Positions 63,186 to 64,000 of a DNA stretch of 64,000 bases are shown here, one piece after another. The number at the start of each line of letters is the position of its first letter. Position 1 is the stretch's first letter. Both the position numbers and the translations under genes were made by a program. The stretch covers positions 3,814,501-3,878,500 of the forward strand of contig NZ_CP133605.1 in the NCBI RefSeq assembly GCF_031199965.1. Reading direction: 5' to 3'. The notes below the pieces were generated by a model. The model searched no databases and was not told the DNA's origin. It saw only the letters and a program-made list of their open reading frames with translations. This DNA comes from Paenibacillus sp. D2_2 (GTDB taxonomy: Bacteria; Bacillota; Bacilli; Paenibacillales; Paenibacillaceae).

Positions 63186-63370
63186 TTATTCTGCAGACAA
63201 AATATCAGTCATCCAGATCCATCGATAATCTCCTTGAGCAATAGCGAGTTTAATTTCGCGACGATACGACATTCCAGATATTGTTCTTGAAGCTTTTCCA
63301 GAAGATTTCGATTATCAAATCCTAAAGCCAGCACTTGATAGCCTTTGGAACTCGGCTGGTTTTGCGTCAT
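63186..63370 (-). CDS. Small unknown protein (frameshifted)
   Basis: From ATG 63370: MTQNQPSSKGYQVLALGFD and NRNLLEKLQEQY, then, after a one-base frame change near 63275-63290, GMSYRREIKLAIAQGDYRWI and WMTDILSAE. The total length of 185 bases fits a 62-residue protein missing one base. No good ribosome binding site was found, so it may be the end of a broken longer gene. I do not recognise it. Confidence 0.4.
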
Positions 63371-63416
63371 GTAATCTATACAATCACAATGGGGACTGGA
63401 CTGCTAACTAATGAGA

Positions 63417-63455
63417 AAAGCCCACCAACCAATTAAGGTTAGTGGGCTTTTCTTT
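63417..63455. terminator. Bidirectional terminator
   Basis: AAAAGCCCACCAACC pairs with GGTTAGTGGGCTTTT around AATTAA. It ends the YjcZ-like gene on the minus strand. Confidence 0.85.
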
Positions 63456-63532
63456 CATATTTCATGGCGGGATTGACATATTGGTGTGTAACCCCAACTA
63501 TTGGGAAGTTGAGCTGATATTAGAGTGATTAA

Positions 63533-63679
63533 TTAAAAAACAAAGGCTCTAGTAATGATAACAAGCAAAATGAACAGAACCAAAATAGCTGCAGTTGAAG
63601 TCCATAATCCACCGCCACAGCTATAACCTACACCTACACCGCCTACACCTTCTACACCGCCTAGACCTTCACATCCCAT
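63533..63679 (-). CDS. YjcZ-family small sporulation protein
   Basis: A 48-residue protein from ATG 63679 with AAGGAGGT seven bases upstream. The N-terminal half is Gly/Val-rich (CEGLGGVEGVGGVGVGYSCG), the C-terminal half a single hydrophobic segment (STAAILVLFILLVIITRAFV). This is the YjcZ/YczN pattern of tiny membrane proteins made during sporulation in Bacillus. Strong start and own terminator support expression. Confidence 0.75.
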   Translation of the reverse strand: MGCEGLGGVEGVGGVGVGYSCGGGLWTSTAAILVLFILLVIITRAFVF

Positions 63680-63910
63680 GTGCTTACCTCCTTGTATTTT
63701 GAGTACACACCATCCTATTCAATTTTTGGTAAACAAATTGGACATTTTACCTATGAAAAAGTCTATTTTTTAGATACTTGTACTACAAGTTATATCCCTG
63801 ACCTCCAGGCTGACCCACAGCGCATAGTTGCGCCGTTTCTTCTCTTGTTATTGGCGCTCCTGGACGCTATCCATGAAAGTAAAGCTTAGCCACATCCGTA
63901 AAATCAATTC
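63680..63910. other. Short intergenic region, no gene
   Basis: Promoter side of the YjcZ-like gene. A plus-strand open frame of 69 codons starts inside it, without a ribosome binding site, and is not called. Confidence 0.45.
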
Positions 63911-63940
63911 AAAAAAGGCTGCCTTAAAGGCAGCCTTACA
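63911..63940 (-). terminator. Terminator of the gene at the right edge
   Basis: AAGGCTGCCTT pairs with AAGGCAGCCTT; six T follow on the minus strand. Confidence 0.8.
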
Positions 63941-63952
63941 TCGATTAATGTG

Positions 63953-64000
63953 TTATTTACTGACCGAGAGAATGAACTTCTCCAATGGCCCTGTATTTGT
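63953..64000 (-). CDS. 3' end of a gene cut by the window edge
   Basis: The minus strand reads NTGPLEKFILSVSK and a TAA at 63953-63955, directly followed by a terminator. Only 15 codons are visible, so the gene cannot be identified. Confidence 0.45.
   Translation of the reverse strand, partial: TNTGPLEKFILSVSK

Noticed and set aside
63680..63889. Plus-strand frame of 69 codons next to the YjcZ-like gene
   Set aside because: No ribosome binding site and it overlaps the promoter side of a better-supported gene.

Overview
The window comes from a low-to-mid GC, spore-forming Firmicute, most likely Paenibacillus or a close relative. The evidence is the block dnaE-ytrH-ytrI-ytpI-ytoI, the yheA/yheB/yheC/yheD spore-coat locus, a YjcZ-type small sporulation protein, strong Bacillus-type Shine-Dalgarno sites, LplB/LplC/YesM/YesN-style sugar-uptake clusters and a dispersed repeat of a kind I associate with Paenibacillus. 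No rRNA, tRNA, CRISPR array, transposase, integrase or prophage gene was seen.

Layout. 1-2.2 kb: the 5' part of a PgpA/YutG-like gene (minus), an intergenic region, a DUF559-type endonuclease/wHTH pseudogene split by a 179-bp terminal-inverted-repeat element, and an array of four hairpins. 2.2-9.2 kb: dnaE (minus), ytrH-ytrI and ytpI (plus), ytoI (minus). 9.3-19.3 kb: one minus-strand beta-galactoside operon, in transcription order solute-binding lipoprotein, two CUT1 permeases, GH2 beta-galactosidase, a GH63-like glycosidase, an EamA transporter and a LacI regulator. 19.8-21.9 kb: a small membrane protein, yheA and yheB (minus). 22.1-28.8 kb: five tandem YheC/YheD ATP-grasp proteins plus a GNAT (plus). 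28.8-35.8 kb: HAD hydrolase, NusG-domain-II protein, an OmpR-type two-component pair, two small envelope proteins and an OatA-like O-acyltransferase. 36.2-46.6 kb: a minus-strand plant-polysaccharide cluster (YesM/YesN two-component system, solute-binding lipoprotein, LplB/LplC permeases, pectate-lyase-fold protein, GH43). 47-64 kb: an AT-rich, nearly all minus-strand run of small unrelated genes (six GNATs, HpaB-like hydroxylase, methyltransferase, Nudix, aminoglycoside-kinase-like protein, CHAP hydrolase, HXXEE, DUF4362, RDD, DUF1097, DUF6508 and others). It ends with a MerR-like operon whose promoter is followed by ten contiguous 7-bp repeats, and a YjcZ-like gene.

How the genes work together. 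Two complete sugar-import and hydrolysis modules each carry their own regulator (LacI; YesM/YesN) but no ATPase, as expected if a shared MsmX-type ATPase serves them. The yhe locus and ytrH/ytrI serve sporulation.

Sequence quality matters for reading this window. More than 25 reading frames are split by apparent single-base indels. In seven places adding one G to a run of exactly five restores the frame, which points to homopolymer under-calling (or, less likely, a mismatch-repair-deficient lineage). I report the reconstructed genes and say where each frame breaks. The signals I rate most interesting are the heptad-repeat operator upstream of the MerR-like operon, the five-member ATP-grasp array, and the small dispersed inverted-repeat element with target duplication.
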